Origin: Ryuthela nishihirai
Lineage: Eukaryota; Arthropoda; Arachnida; Araneae; Heptathelidae
Direction of reading: 5' to 3'
Assembly (NCBI GenBank): GCA_038380435.1
Contig: JAWZYU010000019.1
Span: 17,323,801 to 17,387,800, forward strand
DNA length: 64,000 nt
In this document: piece after piece, positions 33,148 to 43,713 of the stretch
Layout of the letters: every line of letters starts with the position of its first letter
Position numbering within the stretch: the stretch's first letter is position 1
Made by a program: the position numbers and the translations under genes
The notes under the pieces: model-generated
The model's database searches: none
What the model saw: the letters and a program-made list of their open reading frames with translations, nothing else
Told to the model about the DNA's origin: nothing

Positions 33148-33519
33148 ATTTGCTCTGAGCGGCACTTTTTTGCACATGATGGGCTAAATGGCCAGGTCAC
33201 AAAGACCCTGAAGAAGGCTCAGAGAAAGTTGGGAGAGGGGACCCACTGTAACTGCCGTTGGGAGACAGATGGTAGCCTCCCGTCAAGGCCATCCAGCATG
33301 TTCTTTAATGTGCACAAGTGTGGCTCTCCTGCACACAGGGCCACAGTTTAACATCCCATACAAAGGATGGCTGCCTTTCCAAGCCCATTGGTGTCCCCTA
33401 CTGTCTGTAAGCAGGGTGGGAAATTTTGCAGAGATAAATCTCAATGCTGGCCCAGCTGGGACTTGAACCTGGTAACTGCAGATTAGAAGCTTGGTGCACT
33501 ACCAACTGAGCTGCCTTTT
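33148..33519 (-). repeat. SINE-A copy 4, missing the first tail bases
   Basis: Starts at CTCTGAGCGGCAC and runs through the core to the tRNA-like head (plus: GGACTTGAACCTGGTAACTG, ACCAACTGAGCTGCC). A short likely target duplication CATTTTGC lies at 33140-33147 and 33520-33528. Confidence 0.8.
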
Positions 33520-33529
33520 ACATTTTGCT

Positions 33530-34012
33530 TATGTTAAATTAAACATGTTTATAAATGAATGTTTATTACTTTTTTTCCAAGGATATGGAAAACAATTAGA
33601 AAACCAGCAACTTAAAACCTATACATTCCTTCAAACCATCAAACTTATAATGCATATACATTATAATATATAACGAAATCATCTGTTGAATGTAATATTA
33701 TAATATTATCCTAATGAAATCAATAATTCAGCCTATAAAAGTCCCTAATACTAAAATATCTATGGTAATGGTATCCATTGAATATTATGCAGTTACTGAG
33801 GGCTAGTTGTTCCCAACATTTTTGGGCTGAACACCACCTTTTGGAGATGACACTTCCTTTTACCAAATATTATTTCTATTATATAATACCCATTAATGGA
33901 ATTTGAATGTTTCCTACTTAAAATCGAATATTGAAATTGAATAATGTTTTCAGTATATTGGCAACTAATTGAAAAAATATTTACTAGGAGAGCTATGCAC
34001 CGATCCCCTGTG
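33530..34012. other. Intron DNA, nothing recognised
   Basis: AT-rich stretch before the 5' end of LINE-alpha copy 4; no repeat head, exon or inverted repeat seen. Confidence 0.45.
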
Positions 34013-34612
34013 ATGACGCATAGAACCAGCCAGGCCTAGCACCTAATGTCTGACCCCACCTTCTCGTGGTGCAGACCGTTAGTACCTTTCAAAAGAGATA
34101 ATACTCTCTTGTGAAAGTGAATGGAAAGGGAGGGCTGCCAGATTAGTGTGGTCTACTGATCTGGACAACTATGGCTACTTTACTTTTTTTTTCTACCCTG
34201 TTGAGGAGTGGTCAACCACACAGGGTCCTGGTGCTGACCATATAAACCCACTGGACAGATATATGGCTCTGAGCTTGATTATGGATCCTGATTTTGCTGC
34301 ACTGGTGGGCTTCTGTGGAGGGAAAATTTTCCGCTGTGTTTTCTGTTTGTTTGTGGGTTGACAGCCCCAAGTGAATAGATTCACAGGATATGTTTATCAG
34401 CTGGTGGATAATTCCGAGCAGAGGTCATCGCAGGCACCTGAACTCTTTGCTTTACTGGCATCGTCAAATTCTACACTGGAGGAAGTCTTCCAGTGTAGAT
34501 GGCTTCAGCCTTTAGTGGTGGAGGAATGGGTCTTTGCCCCATGTCTGCAATTAGGGGGCTGTTTGATATTGTTGGCATTCCCTCTCTCAATAAACATAGT
34601 TTCTTTAAACAT

Positions 34613-35592
34613 CCCACTAACCATTTTCTCTCCAAAGGTAGTTGGAATGTGAGGACTCTGCACAGAGCTTTTTTTCTTGATGTCCTCACATAAGAATTCC
34701 ACCATTATAATTTAGATATTCTCGGCTTGCAAGAGACCAGATGGACAGATAAAGGTCAGATTCTTAAAAACAATCATAAATTTCTCTTTTCAGGGAGGGA
34801 CAACAATAAGCATCACCAAGGCATGGGTCTGCTTCTCAGCAGACACGCTAGTGATGCTCTTCTAGGATATGAGTGCATTAATGAAAGGTTTCTTACAGCA
34901 AAATTTCAGACAAGCGTTAAATACTTGAATGTTATCTGCTGTTATGACCTCACTGAGGATGCCGATGAGGATGAGAAGGATAGGTTTTATGGACAACTTC
35001 AGGATATTTGAATTCTGTCAAGAAAGGAGATATTACCCTTGTTCTTGGTGACTTCAATGCCAAAGTTGGTACTGACTCTGACCTTTGGGGAGGAGTAATA
35101 GGCCCTTTTGGTATTGGCAGCTGCAATGGCAATAGACAATGTCTCCTACAGGTAAGTAAACTCAATGGATTCAGAATAACTAACACTTATTACAAACACC
35201 ACGACATACATAAGTACACATGGGTTTCACCCGATGGACTACATAAGAATATGATTGATTATACATTAATTAACAGCAAATGGGCTAGTTCTGTTAGAAA
35301 TACCAGGGCATATAGGGGAGCTGAAATTGGATCTGACCATTACCTTGTTAAAAGTGTCTTGCAACTTAAACTTAAAAAGTGTTGTGCTAAATTTAAAAAA
35401 TTTACCTTTAATACTGAAGCTCTGAAAGACCCAGTTATAGCTAAAGCTTACCAAGATAGGTTACTTAGTCATTATGACAGTCACGGTTTGCTTAATACTG
35501 AAGTTGAGAAAGAATGGGGCCATTTTAAACAGGCTTTTTTGGAAACTAACAGTACTCTTTTAGGAAAAAAGGAGCAGAAGAGACAGAATTAA
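34613..35592 (+). pseudogene. LINE-alpha copy 4 endonuclease domain (AP-type), broken
   Basis: Catalytic landmarks of an apurinic-type endonuclease are in order: SKGSWNVRTLHRAF (Asn), LGLQETRW (Glu, at about 34722), LGDFNAKVGTDSDLWGG (Asp, Asn, at about 35044), IHKYTWVSPDGLHKNMIDYT, and GSDHYLVKSVLQLKLKKC (Asp-His, at about 35334). This enzyme nicks target DNA to prime reverse transcription. A TAA at about 34691 splits the first part and a frameshift at about 35010 separates QLQDI from NSVKKGDITLVLGDF. The C-terminal half (35008-35592) is open for 194 codons. Confidence 0.85.
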
Positions 35593-35649
35593 CTGAGTGA
35601 TAAGGCACTTGAGCTTATTTCGGAAAAAAAAAACTGCAGGAATGTCCTT

Positions 35650-36840
35650 AATCAATAACCTACTAGTCCTAATAGAAAGCATTGCAGAGAACTTAATAAA
35701 CGTGTAAAAGATCAGTTAGCTGCAGATAAGAATCTTTGGCTTGATGGTTTGGCTGACAAAGCCAAGGAAGCACTTAGACAGCACAACAGCAGAGAGCTGT
35801 ACCAGATAGTTAATGTTTTGCATAGTAGAAAACGGACAGGTATACAGGGATTAAAGGATAAACAAGGTAAGGTTATAGAAGGTGAGGATTCTGTCATGGC
35901 TAGGTGGGCTGAGCATTTCAGTGATGTTCTAAACAATGTGGTTAGTTCTACTCCCATTGTTTGCAATGATAATAGATGCATTGGTGGCTTTAATGTTGGC
36001 CTTATAACACAATCTGAAGTTATTTTGGCTATTACTAAACTTAAACTTCATAAATCCCCAGGAGTAGATGAAATTACTACGGAAATGCTTAGAGCTGGGA
36101 ATGTTTCGGTTACCACTTGGATGACTAAAATTCTGAATATCTTTTATGATAAAGGCATGGTTCCTAAGGATTTTACCAGAGCTATTGTTATCCTTATTTT
36201 CAAAAAAGGTGATCACAGTTCTTGTGATAACTATAGGGGTATCAACTCTCTGTTTTCCAGGTAAAGTTCTTTTCACGATTGTGCTTAATAAAATTAAGAA
36301 TCAGGTTGACAGTCAATTGCATGATGAGCAATGTGGATTCAGAAGTGGTAGGGGAAGTGTGGATGAGATATTTTCACTGAGGCAGATTCTTGAAAAATGT
36401 TTAGAATTTCAGAAACCTTTGATTGCTAGCTTTGTTGATTTCAAAAAGGCTTTCGACTCTGTTGATCATCATAATTTGTGGTTGATTGTGCGATCATATG
36501 GTATACCTGACATGTTAGTTAACATAACGAAAGCTCTCTATAATAACACTGAGTCATGTGTGAGAGTTGGTAAGGCTTGTAGCAATTGGTTTAGCATTAC
36601 TTCTGGTGTTCGACAAGGGTGCATTTTGTCTCCTTTTCTCTTTAGTTTGGTTAATGATTAGGTTATGCGAAATTCACTGCAAGGGAAAGATTTTGGCCTT
36701 AAATGGACTGGAGATACGAAAATTTCTGATTTATATTATGCTGATGATTTAGCCCTTTTGGCAAATGATGTTGATGAGATGAACTCTTTCATTTGAGCTG
36801 TTGATGAAAGTGGTAGTAGAGTAGGTTTAGTTATAAACAG
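35650..36840 (+). pseudogene. LINE-alpha copy 4 reverse transcriptase domain, broken
   Basis: Read across frames: LADKAKEALRQHNSRELYQI and AIITKLKLHKSPGVDEITTE-like entry region at about 36000-36090, then VTTWMTKILNIFYDKGMVPK, FKKGDHSSCDNYRG, EQCGFRSGRGSVDEIFSLRQ, FVDFKKAFDSVDHHNLW, SGVRQGCILSPFLFSL and YYADDLALLAND with the catalytic Asp pair. Breaks: frameshift at about 36250, TAG at about 36660 right after LVND, and TGA at about 36796 in SFI-stop-AVDE. The enzyme copies LINE RNA into DNA at the nicked target. Confidence 0.85.
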
Positions 36841-36853
36841 AGAGAAAACTAAA

Positions 36854-37471
36854 GTGATGAAAATTGGTCAGGCAGGCTGTGATTCAGTCAATCTGAATGG
36901 TTGCAGTCTTGAGCAGGTGTCACAGTTTAATTATCTTGGGAGCTATGTAACAGATAATGGTGATGTGCGGCATGAGATTAACAGACGAATAGGGATTGCT
37001 GCCAGGACTTTTAAGAATCTTTCGAGAGTGTGGAGAAATAGGTGTATACACCTAAAGACTAAAATTACACTGTATAATAGTTTGGTTCTTTCTAGGGTTA
37101 GTTATGGTAGTGAAACTTGGACACTTTGTAAACAAGATAACAGGAAACTAGATGCTTTTGATTCCAGATGCTTACGCAGTATCTTGGGCATTAGGTGGTT
37201 CAACTTTGTAACTAATGATGAGGTTAGGCAAAGGAGTTTGCAACCTCCTTTAAGCAGCATATTGTATATAGAGAGACTCTGTTGGTTTGGCCATGTTGCC
37301 CATATGAATAATTATAGATTGGCGAATAGGGTTATGAACAGTGTGCCTAAAGGCCTCAGAAAGAAGGGGAGACCTAGGATGCGGTGGGCAGACAATGTCA
37401 AACAGGACCTTGTTAGAATTGGTGTGCAATGGCCAGATGCAGTAGATGTAGCTCAGGATAGACTTGCTTAG
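36854..37471 (+). pseudogene. LINE-alpha copy 4 C-terminal region
   Basis: Open for 205 codons: FNYLGSYVTDNGDVRHEINR, SYGSETWTLCKQDNRKLDAF, DSRCLRSILGIRWFNFVTND, WFGHVAHMNNYRLANRV and KKGRPRMRWADNVKQDLVRI. This is the thumb and C-terminal part that follows the reverse transcriptase in RTE-like LINEs; it lacks RNase H. A TAG at about 37469 replaces the Trp found at this position in copy 3 (LVWRTKLH), truncating the end. It shows high similarity to the same region of copy 3. Confidence 0.85.
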
Positions 37472-37545
37472 AGAACTAAATTGCACGGTCTGGTTGGACC
37501 TCTGTAGCCCATGGCTGCTTGAGGATGATGATGATATATATATAC

Positions 37546-38360
37546 AAATTTACAAGCATTTCAATGCATGAATTTCAAAGGTTTTCCCATCAAAATAATT
37601 CTTGCAAAACTACATTAATCTAAGCATTTGATGTGCTATTTAATCTATTGTCTCATAAAAATTCAAGTAAACATACCTATTGCAAACACCTCATTCAGAT
37701 GAATGTTATGCTTGAATTTGCATTAACAACCTTAAAATGTTTATTAAACACACATAAAAATGCCATCCAATGCATTAAATAGCAGTCACTAGGTTTTATA
37801 AATTGCACATATTTGCATATTAATATGTATTTTACCCTCCATTTGTTAGTCATTAATTAGTGCTGTCAACTTAGCAGACTCACAAAAGCTTTATTTGAAA
37901 TGGGAAGACACTTAAGAAAAAAATTTGTAAGGTATATTAGCAACTTAAAAGTAGAGGTTAAATACACATTAACAATTTTAGATATTTTTAAGAGAACAAG
38001 TTTCAATGGTTATTGTTTGAAAAAAGTTTCCTAACTTGTATATTATTAACCAGTTGCAGAACTAGGCCAGAGCGATACCCCAAGGTCCGGACCCATAAAT
38101 ATAAGAGAGGGCCTGAATGGTTTTCTAGAAACAGTTTTCTTAATGGAAATTATGTACAGTAAATTATTAGCAGAAATTAGTACTTGTTAGGTGAATATAA
38201 ATCAAACTGGACAGGAAATTGTAAAGACAAGGTATATTTCTAGTACTTTCCCTTCAGGCCCCTTTGTTTTGATTTCTAGCATCATCACCTCTATTCCCCC
38301 TAATCTTCTTCTGCCAGTATTCTTTCTTTTATACATTTATATATAAAAATAAATAACAAT
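37546..38360. other. Intron DNA, nothing recognised
   Basis: AT-rich intron following the LINE tail; no exon or known repeat. Confidence 0.45.
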
Positions 38361-38553
38361 ACCTCCTCAAGCAGCTACTTGCCACAGAGGTCTGACAGGA
38401 GCCTGTCAGTTTAATTTGCCAGAGTAGAAGATCTGAGAGGATGGCGGGACATCAGCAAAAAGACAACACAACAGTCATGCCTTACTTGGGGCTCGAACCC
38501 AGATCCCTTTGATCAATAGCCAAACGAGCTAACCACTTGGCCACGGGATGGCT
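38361..38553 (-). repeat. SINE-B copy 3
   Basis: Plus strand reads CCTCCTCAAGCAGCTACTTG, GACAGGAGCCTGTCAGTTTA, AGAAGATCTGAGAGGATGGC and the head GGGGCTCGAACCCAGATCCC ... GCTAACCACTTGGCCACGGG. Full unit of about 190 bp. Confidence 0.82.
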
Positions 38554-38597
38554 ACATTTATATAGTAGACAAAAAGTTGGAAATTCCAAAATTTTCA

Positions 38598-38962
38598 AAC
38601 AAATATTGCAAACGATGTATATATGCCAGAAATTTAAATTTTGGTAGTGAAATGTGAAGGTTATGAAATTTACATTGGACATAATAATTTAACCCCTTAG
38701 TCCCATTTAAGAGATAATTGTTCATTTTCAGAGATAAATTAAAAATTTATTTTGGGATGGCTAAGTATTGATGAAATATTACAATTCTCATTTTTCAAGT
38801 GTCCCATAAGCTATAATTGCACCCTCTAATAGTGTAAAAAATTAGAAAATTAAAAAATTTTGAAAGAATATTACAAACAATGTATTTATGCTAGAATTTT
38901 GATGGTGAAATGTGATGGTTATGAAAATTCCATTGGCAACATTGAGTTTACTCCTTATGTCC
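38598..38962. repeat. Old duplication, about 270-bp spacing
   Basis: 38598-38710 (AATATTGCAAACGATGTATA ... GTGAAATGTGAAGGTTATG) resembles 38867-38962 (AATATTACAAACAATGTATT ... GTGAAATGTGATGGTTATG). Confidence 0.55.
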
Positions 38963-40330
38963 TGGGTGAGTGGGAAACATAACTGTTTTGTTTTAAGAGA
39001 AAATTGGAAAACTCTTTTGAAGTTGGATTGGAATTTATGAAATATAATCACATTTTTTAAAACCTTAAGTAGTTTAAATTTTCTACCATTATAGGTCACT
39101 AAACATGGAAACAACAAAACTTTCAATGAATGTTTCAAGTGATCTGTTTATGGTAGAAATCTGAAACTACAGTAGTATAGTGTCAAAAGATATTCACTGA
39201 CAGCAACAATCTGCCCCCTTTTCTTGGGGGAGGGGGGGGGGGTTAGAAAAACAACTTTTTAAACTGAAGGATAAAATATAAATACTTTTTCTGTTGTATA
39301 AATGCTAATAAAATACTACTATTTGCATTGTCCCCATCATCCATTATTTCGAATTAAAATCTTTAAAGAAACGAAAAAATTCAATTTCTTTGAAAATGAG
39401 ATTACCATATGCACCAGGGGCAATATGCATTCTTCTAGTTAAGATCATACAAAGGAAATTGGTAGAAAAACAGCATAAGTTTATGATGGGCTTTTGACAT
39501 TCAGTTAATCCTATAAAAGTAATATATTTTCCACATTAAATCCTTAAAAATTTGCAACTTTATGATGGCTAATTTATGCTATATTCTCAACATAATATTT
39601 TACTTAACATTCAGTCTTCAATTACTGCATCTAGAATGAAAAGATTTTACCACATAATAACAATGTGCTTGTAATTAACCAACAATTGATTTAGATGAAT
39701 GAAATTTTTGAAAAATATTGTTAGAAATAAGGATTATGATGAAACTGACAATTTAGCAGCATACAAAATTACTGCTATTAAAAATTTAGGGGACCTGTGG
39801 TCCATAGCCTACTTGTTTCTCCCTTGCTATTAAAAAATTAAAAATTAAAAAATGTTGATACAATGTAATGCAATAATGTTTAACACATATTAATTTTATA
39901 TTTTAAATTACAATGTTGAATGTAAATAATAAGAATGGTAAAAATAATCTAAAGTCCTTTGCAAAATTTCACTCATAATAAGTTATAATCAATTACCTAA
40001 CCAAGAGAAAAGTGATACAATCAGGGCCGCATGAACTTTTGCAAGGCTGGGTTCCAAAGTTGTGCAGGGCCAAAAAAAACATATTATATGTACTTCTAAA
40101 TTTTATAACAATAAATTATTTATTATAAGTACAAAGTGTGGTACATATTGACATACAACTTATAGGAACACCGAGTATATTATAAATATTACATAATTTC
40201 CCTCATCTTTTTTGCTGCAAAATCTTTAATTATGTCATCAAAATTGATTGATTTTGCTATTTTGCTTTCTATTGAAGGAATAGTTAATCATTGACTAGCA
40301 GATTCTGTGATTGGATTTACTATTGGGATG
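38963..40330. other. Intron DNA, nothing certain
   Basis: AT-rich with a G run near 39226-39241. CAGGGCCGCATGAACTTTTG at 40024 looks like a hAT end, but no partner with a matching 8-bp duplication was found. Confidence 0.4.
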
Positions 40331-40652
40331 GGTTGGGTTGTTTTACCTCTGAGCGGCACTTTTTTGCACACCATGGGCTAAATGGCCAGGTCACATGGAC
40401 CCCGAAGGCTCAGAGAAGGTTGGGGGAGGGGACCCACTGGAACAGCTGTTGGGAGACAGATGGTAGCCTCCCGTCAAGGCCATCCAGCGTGTTCTTTAAC
40501 GTGCACAGGGTATGGCTCTCCCGCACACGGGGCCACGGCTTAACGTCCCATCCGACGGACGGCGGCCTTTCCAAGCCCATCGGTGTCCCCTACTGACCGT
40601 GGGCAGGGCGGGGAGTTTTGCGGAGATAAATCTCAACGCTGACCCAGCTGGG
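40331..40652 (-). repeat. SINE-A copy 5, head truncated
   Basis: Close match to copies 1 and 2 from GGGTTGGGTTGTTTTACCTC to CTCAACGCTGACCCAGCTGGG, where it stops before the B box. The tRNA-like head is replaced by unrelated sequence from 40653 (TTGGAATGGGAAAATAACTG). Because the tail side is intact and the promoter side is lost, this copy cannot be transcribed from its own boxes. Confidence 0.82.
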
Positions 40653-40899
40653 AATTGGAATGGGAAAATAACTGACATGCGTTCTGGTGGTGGGACGTGG
40701 AGCTAGAGGAATGAGGATACATTGTGTCAGCTGCTGTGTTAAAGATAAGAAAATGGCGTCGTTTTTTACAATTAGCTTTTTGTGGACCGCAGGACCTTTT
40801 AAAGCGTGGAGCTGGGTTCTAGGGAACATGCTGAACCCACCACCTCATGCTGGTCCTGGATACAATGCAGCTTTGTTTAATTCTAGCTACAATATTATA
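40653..40899. other. Unidentified segment joined to truncated SINE-A and LINE fragment
   Basis: GC is higher than in surrounding DNA. One frame reads KMASFFTISFLWTAGPFKAW, but the codons extend into repeats and I do not recognise it. It bridges a SINE-A lacking its head and a minus LINE-alpha fragment, which suggests a template switch or rearrangement junction. Confidence 0.35.
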
Positions 40900-41064
40900 T
40901 CAATTACTGCAAGCTTTACCAATTCTTACACAACTCAGTGTTGTTATAAAAAGCTAGCATTATGTTAACTTCAGGTATTACATAAGACCTTACATTCAAC
41001 ACAAATTATGTTTAGCTAGAGTATCAAACAATTTCTTGAAATCTATTAACTAATAAAAGCTATC
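40900..41064 (-). mobile_element. LINE-alpha copy 5, short reverse transcriptase fragment
   Basis: Minus-strand match to the part between FDSVDHHN and GKACSNW of the reverse transcriptase (plus: CAAGCTTTACCAATTCTTAC, ACTCAGTGTTGTTATAAAAAG, AATTTCTTGAAATCTATTAA). Truncated on both sides and diverged. Confidence 0.7.
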
Positions 41065-41066
41065 CT

Positions 41067-41273
41067 CAGACCTCTGTGGCAAGCAGCTGCTTGAGGGGGT
41101 ATTTATTTTTATTTTTATATGGCTGAGGGGTTAGAGGGCTTGGTTACTGATTAAAGAGACCTGGGTTTGAGTCCCAGGTAAAGCATGGATGCTTGCCTTA
41201 CATATCTTCTCTATGGTGTATTAAACTGATAGGTTCATGTCAGAACTTTGTGGCAAGCAGTTGCTTGAGGTTT
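41067..41273 (+). repeat. SINE-B copies 4 and 5: tail fragment followed by a complete unit
   Basis: 41067-41120 has only the end of SINE-B (CAGACCTCTGTGGCAAGCAG, GCTTGAGGGGGTATTTATTT). 41121-41273 has a full unit on plus: A-box region GCTGAGGGGTTAGAGGGC, B box GGGTTTGAGTCCCAGG, ACTGATAGGTTCATGTCAGA, and the tail GGCAAGCAGTTGCTTGAGG. The second unit seems inserted at the tail of the first. Confidence 0.75.
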
Positions 41274-41853
41274 TTTTATTATTAACCTAGTATTTCTAGA
41301 TTTCTGAAAATATACACATTTCTTTGTCTAAATGAAAAATATTATTCTAAGCAGAGCCCATACTACTGCTGTATCAACGCTATTTTTTTCAAACTTGCCC
41401 ATCAGCTAAATGTTTAATTCCAATGGCAGCTCCTGAATAAAATTTTTGGTGGGGCACTTTGCTTAGCACAGGAAGGGCCCTGATGTAGGAAAAAATATCA
41501 TGAGAGATGCCTGGTATTGAATTGAACTGAAAAGATGCTCCATAGTGCATATATTATTTTCTCAATTATTTCCAAAATACGTCATTTAGCAAAAAATTTT
41601 AAAAATAAAACTTGAAAAAGCATTCTTGGCCTTTCTATTTTAATTCAGTATTCTGTCCCTCCCCTATAATAATTACCTATATACATGTAATGAACAGAAA
41701 AACAGAAACATTCCCATGTTAAATCAATGAAGAGTCAAATTTTTGAAACTTTAAGAATAAAATTTGTTAATAATAGTTTAAATCAAACTTGTGAGCTGAA
41801 ATCAGAGTGTTGCTTCAGTGTGTAGTAATGTTAACATTACAATATGCTGTGTG
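41274..41853. other. Intron DNA with one arm of a 125-bp duplication
   Basis: 41515-41640 (AACTGAAAAGATGCTCCATA...) is repeated at 43282-43405 on the other side of the Tc1-like element C. Confidence 0.6.
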
Positions 41854-41855
41854 TA

Positions 41856-43062
41856 CACTGAAATGCCACTGAATTAGGGATAACAACTTAGTAACATGTT
41901 GGACTCCCTCTGGCCCTGATAACAGCCGCCACATGACGAGGCAAGGATTCCACAGGCTTGCATAAATGTTCCACAGGTGTTATTCCAATGTTCCTCCAGA
42001 GCTGTCCACAATTCTCTCTAGATCATTGCTGATGGGACATGGGTCCAAACACTCTGCTCGATGGTATCCCAAAGATTTTCAATGGGATTTAAATCTGGGT
42101 TTGTAGGTGACCAATTCATTATTTCAAAGTCAGCAGAACGCACCTGCAACCATGAAATAACCAACCTGGACCTGTGAGATGAACAGTTGTCTTGCTGGTA
42201 GATACCATCTCCATTGGAATGCATGATGGTCGTAAATGGGTGTAAATGGTCAGCCATGAGTTCTACGTACCGGGATGCATTAAGAGTCATCAGTACATGT
42301 ACCAAAGGTCCCACAGAACTGAAGACACCCCAGGCCATCACTGAGCCACCACCAGCTTGTACTGTTCCGACCTGACATGCAGGATCCATGGCTTCATGTG
42401 ATTGGCATCATACCCTTAGTCTCCCATCGGCGTGATGAAGTTTAAATTGAGATTCATCACTCCAGGCTATCCGTTGCCAATTTTCGATGGTCCAGTTTTG
42501 ATGTTTTTAGCCCAGGCAAGGCATTGAGCCTAGTGTTGTGCCACTAGAAGTGGGACTCTCATAGGTCGGCAGTTCCCAAGGCCGAGACGATGAAGTGCAT
42601 TGCATGGTCCATGCACTGACTTCCCGGTTGGAATTCGCATTCAGATGGGAGGTGATTTCAGATAATGTTTGGCCCCTATCGGTCTGTATGATGCAGGTCA
42701 GACGGTGAAGCACATAATCATTCAAGGCTGGTTTCCTTTGCAGTTTGTCCGGGTGCTTGTTTTCTTGCTGGAATTTTCATATTCCCGATACACTCTTGAA
42801 ACTGTTGTACGAGAAAATCCAAATTCGTTGATAATTTCGGAGATCGAGTGTCCCATCCATTGGGCACCTACAATCTGTCCTCTGTCAAATGCATCTAAAT
42901 CCTGCACCTTTCCCATTATGCTTCTCATGACAAATGCTTGGGGAAGCCAAAGTTGACAGCTATATATGACCAGAGTTTCAACCATACATGCATGCAAATG
43001 CACGACTTGCGATACTGAATTTGAATAAAGTCTCCTATCCCTAATTGAATGGCATTTCAGTG
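41856..43062 (-). mobile_element. Tc1-like transposon C, best preserved of the four
   Basis: Inverted repeats CACTGAAATGCCACTGAATT (left) and CACTGAAATGCCATTCAATT (reverse complement of right), both followed by AGGGATA; TA flanks each end (41854-41855 and 43063-43064). Length 1,207 bp. One transposase gene on minus. Confidence 0.9.
42018..43003 (-). pseudogene. Tc1-like transposase (element C), few breaks
   Basis: From the N-terminus: an ATG at about 42932 in MGKVQDLDAFDRGQIVGAQW is a likely start, followed by GHSISEIINEFGFSRTTVSR (helix-turn-helix); then, after a frameshift at about 42725, DYVLHRLTCIIQTDRGQTL. In another frame come WQRIAWSDESQFKLHHADGR (first Asp, near 42440) and, after a stop, VQAGGGSVMAWGVFSS, QQDNCSSHRSR (second Asp) and NPDLNPIENLWDTIE (Glu of DD34E). 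All three catalytic acidic residues survive. Frameshifts near 42725 and 42540 and a stop near 42410 inactivate it. Confidence 0.85.
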
Positions 43063-43203
43063 TATAACACTGGCCAGTGATTTAAAATATACCACACTGA
43101 AAAAAATCATAAGTTTCAGCAATATTATTATTCAGGAAGAAATCTACTTTCAATTAATTTAAAATTTAACCATTTTTATTCATCATGTTTTCCAACATTA
43201 GTC

Positions 43204-43270
43204 CTTAATTGCATTATAACAACCTTAACTTAATTGCATTATAACAACCTTAACTTAATTGCATTATAAC
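43204..43270. repeat. 25-bp tandem repeat, 2.7 copies
   Basis: TTAATTGCATTATAACAACC begins at 43205, 43230 and (partial) 43255, a clean 25-bp period. Confidence 0.85.
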
Positions 43271-43713
43271 ATTAGGCCTAAAATTGAACTGAAAAGATGC
43301 TCCATAGTGCATATATTATTTTCTCAATTATTCCCAAAATACATCATTTAGCAAAAAATTTCCAAAATAAAACTTGGAAAAGCATTCTTGGGTTTTCTAT
43401 TCTATTATTTTTATTATATTTATATATAAATTTTCTTCTTCTATTCTTAAAATTCTTATTCTATTTTTTCATCCCTGGCCGATCTCAGTGCCTTTCTAGA
43501 CGTTGGTGATGATATTTAGTTCATACCTGAATTTGATCAAGTATGTCTTTCCTTGAGTATGAGCAAATTGTATATTGCTGAACACATCTCATACTTGGGA
43601 TATTTGGATTTGTCCTTACTTTTACATTAGTTGTGTAAAATACATATTTCATACTTTTTCACAACTGAAATCAAATTATTTTTCATTTTAATGATTACCA
43701 CAAATTTAATTTT
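43271..43713. other. Intron DNA with the second arm of the 125-bp duplication
   Basis: 43282-43405 repeats 41515-41640 in the same orientation. The rest is AT-rich without features up to the array border. Confidence 0.55.

Larger units (their letters stand above)
34013..37538 (+). mobile_element. LINE-alpha copy 4, nearly full length
   Basis: Includes a 5' leader (34013 to about 34610, shared with copy 2), an AP-type endonuclease, a reverse transcriptase, a C-terminal region and the tail GAGGATGATGATGAT. About 3.5 kb, a usual size for a compact LINE of the RTE-like kind with one main reading frame. It lies in the 20.9-kb host intron in antisense orientation to the host gene. Several stops and frameshifts make it inactive. 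It is the best reference here for the other LINE-alpha copies (13337, 18274, 25260, 40900, 47994). Confidence 0.88.

Noticed and set aside
40024..41492. hAT element between CAGGGCCGC and GGGCCCTG
   Set aside because: The ends share only CAGGGCC and the flanking 8-mers do not match.
43204..43270. CRISPR-like array
   Set aside because: Only 2.7 directly adjacent 25-bp copies without spacers in a eukaryotic intron; a plain tandem repeat.
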